A stretch of 11,798 nucleotides of DNA from Treponema sp. (GTDB lineage Bacteria; Spirochaetota; Spirochaetia; Treponematales; Breznakiellaceae): the NCBI GenBank assembly GCA_031288815.1, contig JAITQR010000099.1, forward strand, positions 1 to 11,798. The letters are read 5' to 3'. Both the position numbers and the translations under genes were made by a program. Shown here in pieces: positions 1 to 8,421 of the stretch; the stretch's first letter is position 1; each line of letters opens with the position of its first letter. The notes beneath the pieces were generated by a model that ran no database searches, was not told the DNA's origin, and saw only the letters and a list, made by a program, of their open reading frames with translations.

Positions 1-174
1 CAGCCGGATATTTCCCTTTTGGGCGGGGACGACTGGATGAACCTGCGGGATGTTTCCGACCGCACGATACGCTGCGCCCAGATCTTTATGGGCATACTGC
101 CCGTTCTCTGCGTGTACCCTTTCCTGCAGCGGTACTTTGTCAAGGGCATCGTGGTAGGTTCCGTTAAGGGCTAA
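1..174 (+). CDS. Carbohydrate ABC transporter permease, C-terminal fragment (5' end outside window)
   Basis: The last 57 residues of a reading frame that enters from the left edge and ends at TAA 172-174. The end, YPFLQRYFVKGIVVGSVKG, matches the C-terminus typical of MalG-superfamily sugar permeases, especially the LplC/YtcP type found beside large extracellular binding proteins. It contains the last membrane helix (IFMGILPVLCVYPFLQ) and the short cytoplasmic tail. The EAA loop that contacts the ATPase lies outside the window. It converges on the minus-strand glycosidase operon with only 13 bases between stop codons, so it belongs to a different transcription unit, probably a second sugar-uptake cluster to the left. 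Family is fairly certain; substrate cannot be told. Confidence 0.85.
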   Translation, partial: QPDISLLGGDDWMNLRDVSDRTIRCAQIFMGILPVLCVYPFLQRYFVKGIVVGSVKG

Positions 175-190
175 GGCCCTATCGGCCCTA
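167..190. terminator. Possible weak hairpin between convergent genes
   Basis: AGGGC (167-171), a 4-base loop TAAG and GCCCT (176-180) can form a 5-bp hairpin across the stop codon of the plus-strand permease. The octamer GGCCCTAT occurs twice (175-182 and 184-191), so either copy of GCCCT could pair with the same 5' arm. No T-run follows on either strand, so this is not a standard intrinsic terminator. It is listed because it is the only structure where two convergent operons meet. Confidence 0.25.
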
Positions 191-2518
191 TACCCGCAGG
201 CTGAGCCGCCGGCTCCCCGGAGCGGGGCTCATAACAAGGCCCTGTTCCCCGTCCTGTCCGGAGGCCCCTTCCAGAGACCGGTACCGGTGGATGCCCCGGA
301 GGCAGATAGACCAGGATCCGCTTTGCCGCGGTTCAATTTCGTTGACGGTAAAGGTGTAGGTTCCCTCCCGCAGGGCGGCTTCAAGTTCCAGCCTGGTTTC
401 TCCCCGGGTGTCACAAACCCGGGCGGAGGCGGTTTTATCCGGTTCCAGTTCAAATACATGGAAGCGGAGGCCGTCGGTGTACTCGTAGTCGGGCCTTCCG
501 GGGTTGTTCCCCAGGGGGATTACCGAGTTGGGTTTTACCAGCAGGGGAAGGCTCCGGTAACCATGCCGTTCCGTACGCCAGAGACCTCCCTCTGCAACGG
601 CTCCGCTTATGAGGTTTGTCCATCTGCCCGGGGGGAGATAGTAGGAGACCTTGCCGTCATCACTGAAGACGGGGGCTGCCAAAAGACTGTCCCCCAGCAT
701 GTATTGACGGTCCAGCCAGGTACAGGCGGGATCGTCGGTATACTCCAGGACCATGGCCCGCATCATGGGTATGCCTTCCTCGGCGGAGATGACCGCGCAG
801 CTAAAGAGGTAGGGCATGAGGGTGTTTTTAAGTTCCGCAAAGAAACGCAGCACTTCGCAGGCCTCTTCATCGAAGCGCCAGGGTATGCGGTAGGAATGGT
901 TGCCGTGGAGCCGGCTGTGGGTGGACAAGAGGCCAAAGGCTACCCAGCGTTTAAACAGATCCGGGGTGGCGGTGCTTTCAAAACCGCTGATATCGTGACT
1001 CCAGAAGCTAAAGCCCGACAGCGCAAAGGAGAGGCCCCCCCGCAGCGTTTCTTCCATAGATTCATAGGTTGCCGAACAGTCCCCGCCCCAGTGGATGGGG
1101 AAACGCTGCCCCCCGACGGTGGCGGACCGGGCAAAGACCAGGGCGTTTCCCCGGCCCTTTTCCCTTTCCAAAAGCTCAAATACGGCTTTGTTGTACAGGT
1201 AGGTATAGTAATTATGCATCCCCCCGGGATCGGCGCCGTTGTGGTAGACCACATCGGTGGGGATCCGTTCGCCAAAGTCGGTTTTAAAGGTATCCACCCC
1301 CATGTCCAGGAGTTTTTTCAGTTCCCCCGTATACCATGCGGCGGCGGCGGGATTGGTAAAATCCACCAGGGCCATGCCGGACTGCCAGCGATCCCACTGC
1401 CAGACATCGCCGTTTGCCTTTTTGACGAGGTAGCCCTTTTCCATGCCCTCATCAAAGAGTCTCGATTTCTGGGCGATGTAGGGGTTGATCCATACACAGA
1501 TGTTCACGCCCCGTTCCTTGAGCCGCCGCAGCATGGCCGCCGGTTCGGGGAACTGGGCCCTGTCCCATTCAAAATCGACCAGTTGGCATTCCTTCATCCA
1601 GAGGGCGTCGAAATGAAACACCCGCAGGGGGATGCCGCGCCGGGCCATGCCGTCGATAAACTGACTCACCGTTTTTTCGTCATAGTCGGTGGTAAAGGAG
1701 GTGGATAGCCAGAGCCCAAAGGACCAGGCCGGCGGCAGGGCGGGCCGTCCGGTTAGGGCGGTATAGTTTCTGAGCACGTCCTTGAGGCTGTCCCCGGCGA
1801 TGAGGTAGTAATCGGCGATCTCTCCGGGCACGGAGAATTGCACCGCGGTAACCACCTCCGAGGCGACCTCAAAAGAGACCCTGCCGGGATTGTTCACCAG
1901 TACGCCGTATCCCCGGTTGGTGATGTAAAAGGGGATGTTTTTGTACGCCTGCTCGCTGCAGGTGCCGCCGTCTTCGTTCCAGATATCCACCGTCTGGCCG
2001 TTCTTTACAAAGGGGGTAAACCGCTCCCCCAGGCCGTAGACCGTTTCCCCAACGGACAGATCGAGGTACTGGGCCATGAAGGCGGCTTCCGCCGCGTCGG
2101 TAAAGTAGCCGGAATTTCTGCCGGAAATTTCGGTAAGCTTCTTCCCCTTACGGGTAAAAACCGTCTTCCACGATTTCCCGTTGGTCTTGACCGACAGGGC
2201 TCCGGCGGTGAGGCTATGATCATCCCCTTCCGTCTTGACGGCTACCCGGTCTTTGCCGTCGGGCAGTACGGTAAATTCCGGTCCCCGCCGTACTCCGCCC
2301 CTATGGTGATACATCCTGACGTGTATGATGTCCGGCAGGGGTGAAGAAAAAACCGTGGTGAGCAGCGGAAGATCAACCCCCTCCCCCCGGCCAACCGTCT
2401 GTCTGCCGGCGGTATATACGGTGAGGGAATCCTCCGCGGCGTCCACGTCAACTACGGCAGCCAAATTAAGCTGACGCAGCCCCTTTTTGATTTGCCAGTA
2501 GCCATCCCTGAATTTCAT
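188..2518 (-). CDS. yicI: GH31 alpha-xylosidase, YicI type
   Basis: A 776-residue cytoplasmic glycosidase with no signal peptide, close in length to E. coli YicI (772) and colinear with it from the start (MKFRDGYWQI) to the end. YicI removes alpha-xylosyl residues from isoprimeverose-type substrates. The order is an N-terminal beta-sandwich (about 1-250), a TIM barrel, then C-terminal beta domains. The nucleophile is Asp414 in KTDFGER (YicI D416) and the acid/base is Asp480 in HWGGD (YicI D482). Lys412, Arg464, Trp343 and Phe275 also match YicI active-site positions. In the barrel motif FHFDALWM, Ala305-Leu306 replace YicI Cys307-Phe308, residues linked to xylose versus glucose preference, so specificity may differ. 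The start at 2518 is chosen because AAGGAA (2525-2530) lies 6 bases upstream; an upstream in-frame extension to 2689 would overlap the preceding gene. It is the last gene of the operon, 13 bases after the other GH31 gene. Confidence 0.93.
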   Translation of the reverse strand: MKFRDGYWQIKKGLRQLNLAAVVDVDAAEDSLTVYTAGRQTVGRGEGVDLPLLTTVFSSPLPDIIHVRMYHHRGGVRRGPEFTVLPDGKDRVAVKTEGDDHSLTAGALSVKTNGKSWKTVFTRKGKKLTEISGRNSGYFTDAAEAAFMAQYLDLSVGETVYGLGERFTPFVKNGQTVDIWNEDGGTCSEQAYKNIPFYITNRGYGVLVNNPGRVSFEVASEVVTAVQFSVPGEIADYYLIAGDSLKDVLRNYTALTGRPALPPAWSFGLWLSTSFTTDYDEKTVSQFIDGMARRGIPLRVFHFDALWMKECQLVDFEWDRAQFPEPAAMLRRLKERGVNICVWINPYIAQKSRLFDEGMEKGYLVKKANGDVWQWDRWQSGMALVDFTNPAAAAWYTGELKKLLDMGVDTFKTDFGERIPTDVVYHNGADPGGMHNYYTYLYNKAVFELLEREKGRGNALVFARSATVGGQRFPIHWGGDCSATYESMEETLRGGLSFALSGFSFWSHDISGFESTATPDLFKRWVAFGLLSTHSRLHGNHSYRIPWRFDEEACEVLRFFAELKNTLMPYLFSCAVISAEEGIPMMRAMVLEYTDDPACTWLDRQYMLGDSLLAAPVFSDDGKVSYYLPPGRWTNLISGAVAEGGLWRTERHGYRSLPLLVKPNSVIPLGNNPGRPDYEYTDGLRFHVFELEPDKTASARVCDTRGETRLELEAALREGTYTFTVNEIEPRQSGSWSICLRGIHRYRSLEGASGQDGEQGLVMSPAPGSRRLSLRV

Positions 2519-2531
2519 GGTCCGTTCCTTG

Positions 2532-4559
2532 TTATAAGAAAGTAGTTCCGTCCCTGGTAAAGACGGGTATCTGATCCAGCGGCGCCGCCGCCGTAGTATA
2601 GCCTCCGCCCTCGATCTTTTGTCCCGTCCAGGCATTGGTCCAGCCGCTGTTCCCCGGCAGGTAGAGCCTCCGCTCCCGCTGTCCTTCATACAGGATGGGG
2701 GCCACCAGGTAGTTAGGCCCGAACATAAAGGCGTCTTCTATTTCCCAGGCGGTTTTATCGTCAGGAAAATCGTAGAACAAGGGGCGCATTACCGGGCTCC
2801 CCTTTTCATGGGCGGCCTTCATCTGGGCGGCAATATAGGGCCGCAGCCGCTCCCGGAGGGAAAGATATCTCTTACAGATAGTATATACTTCCTCCGAAAA
2901 GGACCAGACCTCATTGTCCGCGCCGGAAACACAGGCGGCGCCGCCGGTGGTTCCAAACTGGGGCTTCAGGGGGAGCCGGTAACCGTGGAGCCGCATCACG
3001 GGACAGAAACAGCCCCACTGAAACCACCGGATCAGCAGTTCGTGGAAACGGGGATCCGCAGCTTCACCGCCGAAAAAACCGCCGATGTCGGTTGTCCACC
3101 AGGGAATCCCCGCCAGTCCCATGTTGAGCCCCGCCGTAAGCTGGTTCCGGAAACTTTCAAAGGTGGAATGGATGTCCCCGGACCAGACCAGAGCGCCATA
3201 TCGCTGACTCCCCGCCCAGGCGCAGCGGAGGAGGTTGATGATGTTTTGCTGCCCCGCCTCCCGCATGCCGTCAAAAAATGTTTTGGCGTACATCATGGGA
3301 TACACGTTACCGACCTGAAGATCCGGCCCCAGGTGATAGCGGTAATTGTCAAAATCGTAAACCGAATACTCCGGTTCCGCCTCATCAAGCCAGAAAATCC
3401 TTATTCCCTTGTCATAGTAATTTTTTTTCGCCTTCTCCCAGACATAGGCGCGGGCCTCGGGATTAGTTGGATCATAATATATGGTATTGCCCTGGGCGTA
3501 CAAACCGATCCGGTAACCCCGCTCCGTGCGGATGAGGAGGCCCTTTTCAAGCATCTCCTCAAAATTTTCGCTTTGCCGGTCCACCGTCGGCCAGATGGAG
3601 ACCATGAGTTCAATGCCCATGGCCTTGAGTTCCGCTATCATGGCGTCCGGATTAGGCCAGTAGGTTGGATCGAATTTCCATTCCCCCTGCAGGGGCCAGT
3701 GAAAAAAGTCCACCACAATAACCGATATGGGCAGGCCCCGTTTTTTATATTCCCGGGCTACTTCCAGGAGTTCTTCCTGGGTCTGATACCGCAGTTTGCA
3801 TTGCCAAAAACCCATGGCATAGTCGGGCATCATCGGGACGGTTCCCGTAACCCGCCCATAGGCTTCCTCAATTTCCGCGGGAGAATCCCCGGCGGTGATC
3901 CAATAATCCAGTTTCTTCGCGGATCTTGCTTCCCAGGTGGTAATGTTTTTTCCAAAAGTAACCCTGCCGACCGCCGGATTATTCCAGAGAAAGCCGTAGC
4001 CCAGGGAGGAAAGGGCAAAGGGAACGCTGGCCTGGGAATTCCGCTGGGCAAGTTCCAGATCCGTTCCCTTTAAATTGAGGTACGCATGCTGATATTGCCC
4101 CATGCCGTAGATCCGTTCGTCGGGACTGAGGGATTCGAAACGCAGAAACAGCTCGTAATCCCCTCCGATGATGGGCCTGAATTCCCGGGCCTCCACATCA
4201 AGGGAACTGAAGGTCCTGTCTTTCATATCCTTGCGGGCCCGGAGATATTCATTCAGCAGCAACTCTTTTTTCCGGTTGTACACTTTGATTTGGCCGATCT
4301 TTGAAATACAGGCCTCTATCTTGCCGTTGCGGATGGAAGCGGTATCCCCTTCAATCCTGATATCCACGGCGCAGGGTTCCTGCGGAAGCAGGGCCCAGTC
4401 TTCGGCGCCGATCCCGCCGGCATCCCCGCCGCCGGGCATTTCCGCCAGCCTGGTTGAACGCACCCTCAGGCTGTTTTCTCCCCAGCCTTCTATCCAGAGC
4501 TTCTCCCCGTCATACCGGTATACCAGCCGGTTTTGTTCCTTCGTAAATCGTGATGTCAT
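2532..4559 (-). CDS. GH31 glycoside hydrolase of a second clade (alpha-xylosidase/alpha-glucosidase-like)
   Basis: A 675-residue retaining glycosidase without a signal peptide, so cytoplasmic. An N-terminal beta domain (about 1-245, containing YGMGQYQHAYLNLKG) precedes a TIM barrel (about 246-580) and a C-terminal beta domain. The nucleophile is Asp392 in FWLDEAEPE, and the acid/base is Asp462 in WSGDIHSTFE, 70 residues apart. The WLDxxEPE form of the nucleophile motif recalls the Xyl31/XylS branch of GH31, not the KTDFGE form of YicI, so this is not a recent duplicate of the next gene. The compact length leaves no room for the PA14 insert seen in some xyloglucan-active Xyl31 enzymes. ATG at 4559 has GAGGAG (4569-4574) 9 bases upstream. 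It follows the YesL-like gene after 67 bases and precedes the YicI-type gene by 13, so the two enzymes are co-expressed. Family is certain; specificity is inferred. Confidence 0.9.
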   Translation of the reverse strand: MTSRFTKEQNRLVYRYDGEKLWIEGWGENSLRVRSTRLAEMPGGGDAGGIGAEDWALLPQEPCAVDIRIEGDTASIRNGKIEACISKIGQIKVYNRKKELLLNEYLRARKDMKDRTFSSLDVEAREFRPIIGGDYELFLRFESLSPDERIYGMGQYQHAYLNLKGTDLELAQRNSQASVPFALSSLGYGFLWNNPAVGRVTFGKNITTWEARSAKKLDYWITAGDSPAEIEEAYGRVTGTVPMMPDYAMGFWQCKLRYQTQEELLEVAREYKKRGLPISVIVVDFFHWPLQGEWKFDPTYWPNPDAMIAELKAMGIELMVSIWPTVDRQSENFEEMLEKGLLIRTERGYRIGLYAQGNTIYYDPTNPEARAYVWEKAKKNYYDKGIRIFWLDEAEPEYSVYDFDNYRYHLGPDLQVGNVYPMMYAKTFFDGMREAGQQNIINLLRCAWAGSQRYGALVWSGDIHSTFESFRNQLTAGLNMGLAGIPWWTTDIGGFFGGEAADPRFHELLIRWFQWGCFCPVMRLHGYRLPLKPQFGTTGGAACVSGADNEVWSFSEEVYTICKRYLSLRERLRPYIAAQMKAAHEKGSPVMRPLFYDFPDDKTAWEIEDAFMFGPNYLVAPILYEGQRERRLYLPGNSGWTNAWTGQKIEGGGYTTAAAPLDQIPVFTRDGTTFL

Positions 4560-4626
4560 CTCTGCACTCTCCTCATGTTGGTGATGTGTCCGTATTTGAA
4601 AACCGCCGGCGCCGTAAAGCCGCAGT

Positions 4627-5310
4627 TCAAGATCGCGTAAGATTACGGTACCATTTATACTCTCCTTCCTCCCCGTTGACGGGCCGCGGCGTATGCAGGA
4701 TCAGCACTCTCTCCATCAATACGGAAAAAAACATCAGCCCTCCGCAGGGAATCCCGAAAATAAAGAACGGGATATAATACACAAGCAAAGCCGCCGCCGC
4801 GCATATTCCTAAAAGCCCCAGGGTATAGGGCATATAACGGAATGTCATGTAGAGGGAAAGTTTGACTACCCGTACCAAATCCATGTCAAAACGGGAAAGG
4901 ACGGGAAAGGCATAGAGCATAACCGCCAGCAACAGTACCGCCAGTCCCGTGTACAGGCAGATAAGAAAGATGCCGAAATAGCCGTCATCAATATCCGCGG
5001 CGATATTCCGGTTGATTCCTAAAACGAATAAGAGCGCCGCAAAGATGACCCACAGTACGGTTGCCTTAAAAAAATTCAGCTTAAAGGAACGCCAAAATTC
5101 CCGGAAGAGATGCCCCCGTTCTCCCCGGAGCACCTTAACCGCCGCGTAGTAAAAGGCGGTGGTAGATGCCCCAACGGTAATGAGGGGGACGCAGCAGAGA
5201 AGCCACAGAATATTTAACGCGATTCCGTCAAATATTTTTTCCAGGTAGAGGTGTAATCCGCCTTCAAAGATGCGCTTTTTTTCCCTCTTGGGCCGTCCCT
5301 TAACGGACAT
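4627..5310 (-). CDS. YesL family (DUF624) membrane protein
   Basis: A 227-residue integral membrane protein. After a basic N-terminus (MSVKGRPKREKKR) come about five hydrophobic segments near residues 28-50, 82-100, 112-135, 160-178 and 182-200. NILWLLCCVPLITVGASTTA (33-52) is the DUF624 hallmark: an N-lW helix followed by P-x-T-x-G and small residues. YesL proteins are repeatedly found inside sugar ABC transporter and glycosidase operons of Firmicutes and Spirochaetes; their biochemical role is unknown, and a helper or regulatory role for the transporter is only a guess. The start at 5310 forms a TAATG overlap with the stop of the MalG-type permease, implying translational coupling; there is no strong ribosome site of its own. 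A longer frame reaching 5424 would lie inside the permease and is rejected. Confidence 0.85.
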   Translation of the reverse strand: MSVKGRPKREKKRIFEGGLHLYLEKIFDGIALNILWLLCCVPLITVGASTTAFYYAAVKVLRGERGHLFREFWRSFKLNFFKATVLWVIFAALLFVLGINRNIAADIDDGYFGIFLICLYTGLAVLLLAVMLYAFPVLSRFDMDLVRVVKLSLYMTFRYMPYTLGLLGICAAAALLVYYIPFFIFGIPCGGLMFFSVLMERVLILHTPRPVNGEEGEYKWYRNLTRS

Positions 5311-6164
5311 TATTCTTTTACGGAGCCGGCGGTCATCCCCCCGACAATATATTTTTGTAAAAAAACAAAGGTCAGGACCACCGGAATAACCAGGATGCAC
5401 CCATAGGCCATGATGCAGTTCCAACGGGTTCCGTATTTGCTCTGGAATTTGTAGATGTTTGCGGTCAGGGGACGCATCTCCGGTTTTACGTTAAAGGTCA
5501 TGGAGTAGGCCAGATCATTCCAGCCTCCCAGGAAGGAAATGGTCATCACCGTAACAATGCCCACCTTGATGGCGGGGATCATGATCTGTATAAAAGAGCG
5601 GAGCACTCCGCAGCCGTCTATCCGGGCCGCGTCATCCAGGGACGGGGGGATGCTCCTGAAATAGGGCCGCAGGGTAATAACGATAAAGGGGATGGAGCCG
5701 GACGCAATCGCCAGGGAAGGTGAAAAGAAGGTGTTAAGAATGTTCAGACGGCTAAAGATAAGATACATGGGGGTAAGCATCAGGGACGCGGGCAGCATCT
5801 GGGTCACCAGGAAGATAAGCAGAAACGCCCTGCTCCCCGGTACCTTATACCGGCCCATGCCGTAGGCCGTCGGGATGCCCAGCAAAAGGGAGATGCTCAT
5901 AGATATGAAAGCTATCATAAAACTGTTGCGAAGGGATATGAGAAAGTCCTTGTCGCTTAAATTAAGAGTCCATGGCTCCAGGGTAAACTGACGGGGGAAG
6001 TAGGTAACAATCTTGCCAAAGGCCTCGGGGTCCGTTTTCAGAGACATACAGATCAGCCAATATATGGGAAACAGAAAAACTACCGCAATGAGCACCGCCG
6101 CGAAACCCAAAAAAATGTTTCTTCTTCCCGCCCTGGTGGAAAAGAATTTTTCTCTGTCCGCCAT
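5310..6164 (-). CDS. Carbohydrate ABC transporter permease, MalG type
   Basis: A 284-residue inner-membrane permease with about six helices; the first spans residues 17-38 (IFLGFAAVLIAVVFLFPIYWLI). The cytoplasmic EAA loop that docks the ATPase is clear: D178-A-A, then G184, then I194-x-I196-P197, which fits EAA---G---------I-LP with Asp in place of Glu. The C-terminus FLQKYIVGGMTAGSVKE is typical of this half of MalFG-type transporters. ATG at 6164 follows directly on the TAG of the MalF-type gene (TAGATG), and the ribosome site GAGGAG (6171-6176, 6-base spacer) lies inside the end of that gene. With its neighbour it forms the membrane pore for the binding protein encoded at 7083-8387. No ATPase subunit is encoded nearby, so a shared one is likely. 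Substrate is inferred only from the GH31 genes downstream. Confidence 0.93.
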   Translation of the reverse strand: MADREKFFSTRAGRRNIFLGFAAVLIAVVFLFPIYWLICMSLKTDPEAFGKIVTYFPRQFTLEPWTLNLSDKDFLISLRNSFMIAFISMSISLLLGIPTAYGMGRYKVPGSRAFLLIFLVTQMLPASLMLTPMYLIFSRLNILNTFFSPSLAIASGSIPFIVITLRPYFRSIPPSLDDAARIDGCGVLRSFIQIMIPAIKVGIVTVMTISFLGGWNDLAYSMTFNVKPEMRPLTANIYKFQSKYGTRWNCIMAYGCILVIPVVLTFVFLQKYIVGGMTAGSVKE

Positions 6165-7055
6165 CTACAACTCCTCGGATAAACTCATTCTTAGATAAAA
6201 CAAACCGATTATAAAAAGGCAAAAGAACAGCACAATGGCCGAGGCCGAACCCATGGAAAATTTGTATTCCGTAAATGACAACCGGTAGGAATAGGTGCCC
6301 AGTACATCCGTCGCGTTTAAGGGTCCTCCGGCGGTCATGATAAACATCAGATCAAAGGCCTTAAAGGTATAGATAAACCCCAGCATCAGTACCGCGAAAA
6401 TCGAGGACCGGATGCAGGGGATCGTTATCTTCCGGAAGCGCACCCAGGCATTTGCCCCGTCAATAGACGCGCTTTCATATATCTCATTGGGAACATTGGT
6501 CAGTCCCGAGGTAAGGAGCAGCATATTAAAGGGGATGCCCACCCAACAGTTCATGGCAATGACCGCCGCCATGGCCATGTTCTTATCCGCCAGCCACATA
6601 GGAAAATTGGGAAGGATGCCGAACTTATTGAGCAGATCGTTTATCACCCCTATTTGACCAAACATGTTTTTTCCAAGCAGGGCGGTTACGGACATGGGCA
6701 TCATATAGGCAATGAGGATCAAACCCCGAATGGGACCGGCCAGGCTGAATTTTTTGGAAAAAAAGAGGGCCAGGACGAATCCGACGGTAAACTGGACCGC
6801 TATACAGGCAAACGTAAAAACAAAAGAATTCCTGAGTATCAACCGGAAGGTTGGATCCTTAAAAAGATATAGGTAGTTGCTTAAACCCACAAAAACATCG
6901 GTTCCGCTTCTGAAGGTTTTAACATCCACGTCCCGAAAGCCCAGGACAAAATTATAGATAAGGGGGTATCCCAGAAGCGCAAGTATATACGCCATGCCCG
7001 GAAAAATAAAGGAATAACCCTCTATGTTTCTTTTGGCTAATAAACCCAGTTTCAC
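6165..7055 (-). CDS. Carbohydrate ABC transporter permease, MalF type
   Basis: A 296-residue permease with about six helices (first at about 13-38, IFPGMAYILALLGYPLIYNF). The EAA loop reads E194-S-A, G200, I210-x-I212-P213, an exact spacing match to the ATPase-docking motif. FDLMFIMTAGGP (234-245) is the conserved periplasmic-side segment of MalF/UgpA-type permeases. The start codon is GTG at 7055, supported by a strong site GGGGAGG (7062-7068) with a 6-base spacer. The gap to the binding-protein gene is 27 bases, and the stop abuts the ATG of the MalG-type gene, so the two permease subunits are made from adjoining frames, consistent with a heterodimer. Confidence 0.93.
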   Translation of the reverse strand: MKLGLLAKRNIEGYSFIFPGMAYILALLGYPLIYNFVLGFRDVDVKTFRSGTDVFVGLSNYLYLFKDPTFRLILRNSFVFTFACIAVQFTVGFVLALFFSKKFSLAGPIRGLILIAYMMPMSVTALLGKNMFGQIGVINDLLNKFGILPNFPMWLADKNMAMAAVIAMNCWVGIPFNMLLLTSGLTNVPNEIYESASIDGANAWVRFRKITIPCIRSSIFAVLMLGFIYTFKAFDLMFIMTAGGPLNATDVLGTYSYRLSFTEYKFSMGSASAIVLFFCLFIIGLFYLRMSLSEEL

Positions 7056-7082
7056 AGGATACCTCCCCTTTACTACCGAACT

Positions 7083-8387
7083 CTACTGGGCTATCGGCGT
7101 TTTCGCAAAAACAGGCGCCAGCGCGTCGGCGGCGGCCTTCATGGCGTCCGCGGGGGACTTTTCTCCCAGTAATACGGTCTGTCCGGCGGTATAAACGGCC
7201 CGGGAGATCGTAGGCCATTCAGGGTGGGGACCCCGGGCTACGGCGTAATTCATGCCTTCGGTAAACACGGCGAAATAGGGGTCCGCGGTCCAGAAATCCC
7301 GGAGCTTTGAAGAATCAAGGCGCACCGGAAGCTTTCCGGCAATCTCGCACCAGTACGCTACATTGTCCGCGGTTTCCATGTACTTGAGGAATTCAATGCA
7401 TATATCCCGGTATTTGGTTCCCGTACAGACGCCAAAATTCTCACCGCCGATAACCGAGGCGTATTTTGCATCCTTGGGCAGCAGGGTGTATTCAACCTTA
7501 AAGGAGTCGCCTATCTTGGGGATAATATCACTGGCTATCTGCCATGTTCCGGATTCTACCATGGCGGCCTTCCCGGCTATGAAGGCGTTCATCGCGTCGC
7601 CCTGCCCCCAGTTGACCACTTCCTTGCTCATATAGCCCTTCTGTATCAAACCGGCAAGGAACTCCATGGCCCGGATGCTTCCGGGGGAGTCCAGCTGGGC
7701 AACCGAACCGCCGGCGGAGTACAGCCAGGGAATAAACTGAAAGGTTCCTTCCTCATTCGATATGGCGCTCATGGCAAATCCGTACCGGGATTCCGCGGGA
7801 TCGGTCAGCTTTGCGCAGGCGGCCTCAAATTCCGCCCAGGTTGTGGGTTTTGCGATTCCCGCGGCATTTAACAGATCCATATTGCAGGCCAGGGCCAGAC
7901 AGTTTGAATTATTCGGCAGCCCATAGATCCTGCCGTTTGCGTCCATGGTACTGCTCAGGGGGCCTGGATAAAACTGATCCAACTGTCCCCATGCCTTGAG
8001 TTCGTCCGTAATATCTTCAAAGACCCCCAGGGCGATATACGAAGCATGATCCGGCGAATCCACCATGCCGATATCGGGGAGCTGCCCTGAAACCGCGCCG
8101 ATGGTGTACTGGTTCATGAGCTCTTCCCGGGCCATATAGGTCGCCGTAAGATGGACGTTTTCCGCGGCGTGCAGCGCGTTGAAATCGGCGGCCAGCTTAT
8201 TCAGCGCTTCCGCCTCATGTTCAAAGTAATGCCAGATGGAAATGTTTATCGGCGCGTTTGCGCTTCCCGTACTTCCCGCGCCTCCGCTTGCGCCGGCTCC
8301 GCCGGACGAACCGGATTTGCTGCATCCGGCGATAAGCGCCAGGGTGACGATTCCCGCCGCCAGGATCATTCCCGCTTTTTTGTACAT
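7083..8387 (-). CDS. Sugar-binding lipoprotein of an ABC transporter (family 1 extracellular binding protein)
   Basis: A 434-residue solute-binding lipoprotein, first gene of the operon. The signal peptide has a KK n-region, a hydrophobic core (7-19) and the lipobox LIAGC with Cys22 as the lipidated residue. A Ser/Gly/Ala linker follows to about residue 43. The mature fold starts at INISIWHYFEHEAEALNKLA, the first beta strand and helix typical of MalE-like proteins. Other family traits are YGLPNNSN (DGxxYGLP-like), TWAEFEAACAKL, and AFIAGKAAMVESGTW, which matches the conserved F-x-x-GKAAM-x-x-x-G-x-W motif. The start is 8387 because AGGAGG (8394-8399) sits 6 bases upstream and only this start gives a signal peptide; an in-frame extension to 8477 would overrun the promoter. 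The ligand is probably an alpha-xylosyl or alpha-glucosyl oligosaccharide, inferred from the GH31 genes. Confidence 0.93.
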   Translation of the reverse strand: MYKKAGMILAAGIVTLALIAGCSKSGSSGGAGASGGAGSTGSANAPINISIWHYFEHEAEALNKLAADFNALHAAENVHLTATYMAREELMNQYTIGAVSGQLPDIGMVDSPDHASYIALGVFEDITDELKAWGQLDQFYPGPLSSTMDANGRIYGLPNNSNCLALACNMDLLNAAGIAKPTTWAEFEAACAKLTDPAESRYGFAMSAISNEEGTFQFIPWLYSAGGSVAQLDSPGSIRAMEFLAGLIQKGYMSKEVVNWGQGDAMNAFIAGKAAMVESGTWQIASDIIPKIGDSFKVEYTLLPKDAKYASVIGGENFGVCTGTKYRDICIEFLKYMETADNVAYWCEIAGKLPVRLDSSKLRDFWTADPYFAVFTEGMNYAVARGPHPEWPTISRAVYTAGQTVLLGEKSPADAMKAAADALAPVFAKTPIAQ

Positions 8388-8421
8388 ATAATTCCTCCTC
8401 AAATTAGCCTGTGCTCTTGTA

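Noticed and set aside
287..1708. A 473-codon open frame on the plus strand
   Set aside because: It lies antisense to the YicI-type gene, whose motifs and full-length match to YicI are clear. The translation is rich in Gly/Pro/His and resembles no family; it is a codon-bias shadow.
2519..2689. A 57-residue N-terminal extension of the YicI-type enzyme
   Set aside because: It would overlap the end of the preceding GH31 gene, has unnatural composition, and the start at 2518 has a proper ribosome site and matches the YicI N-terminus.
2619..4073. A 484-codon open frame on the plus strand
   Set aside because: Antisense to the second GH31 gene, with no ribosome site or recognisable domain. Same shadow effect of GC-rich codons.
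5311..5424. An N-terminal extension of the YesL-like protein
   Set aside because: It lies inside the MalG-type permease gene; the TAATG junction at 5310 and the DUF624 N-terminus fit the shorter form.
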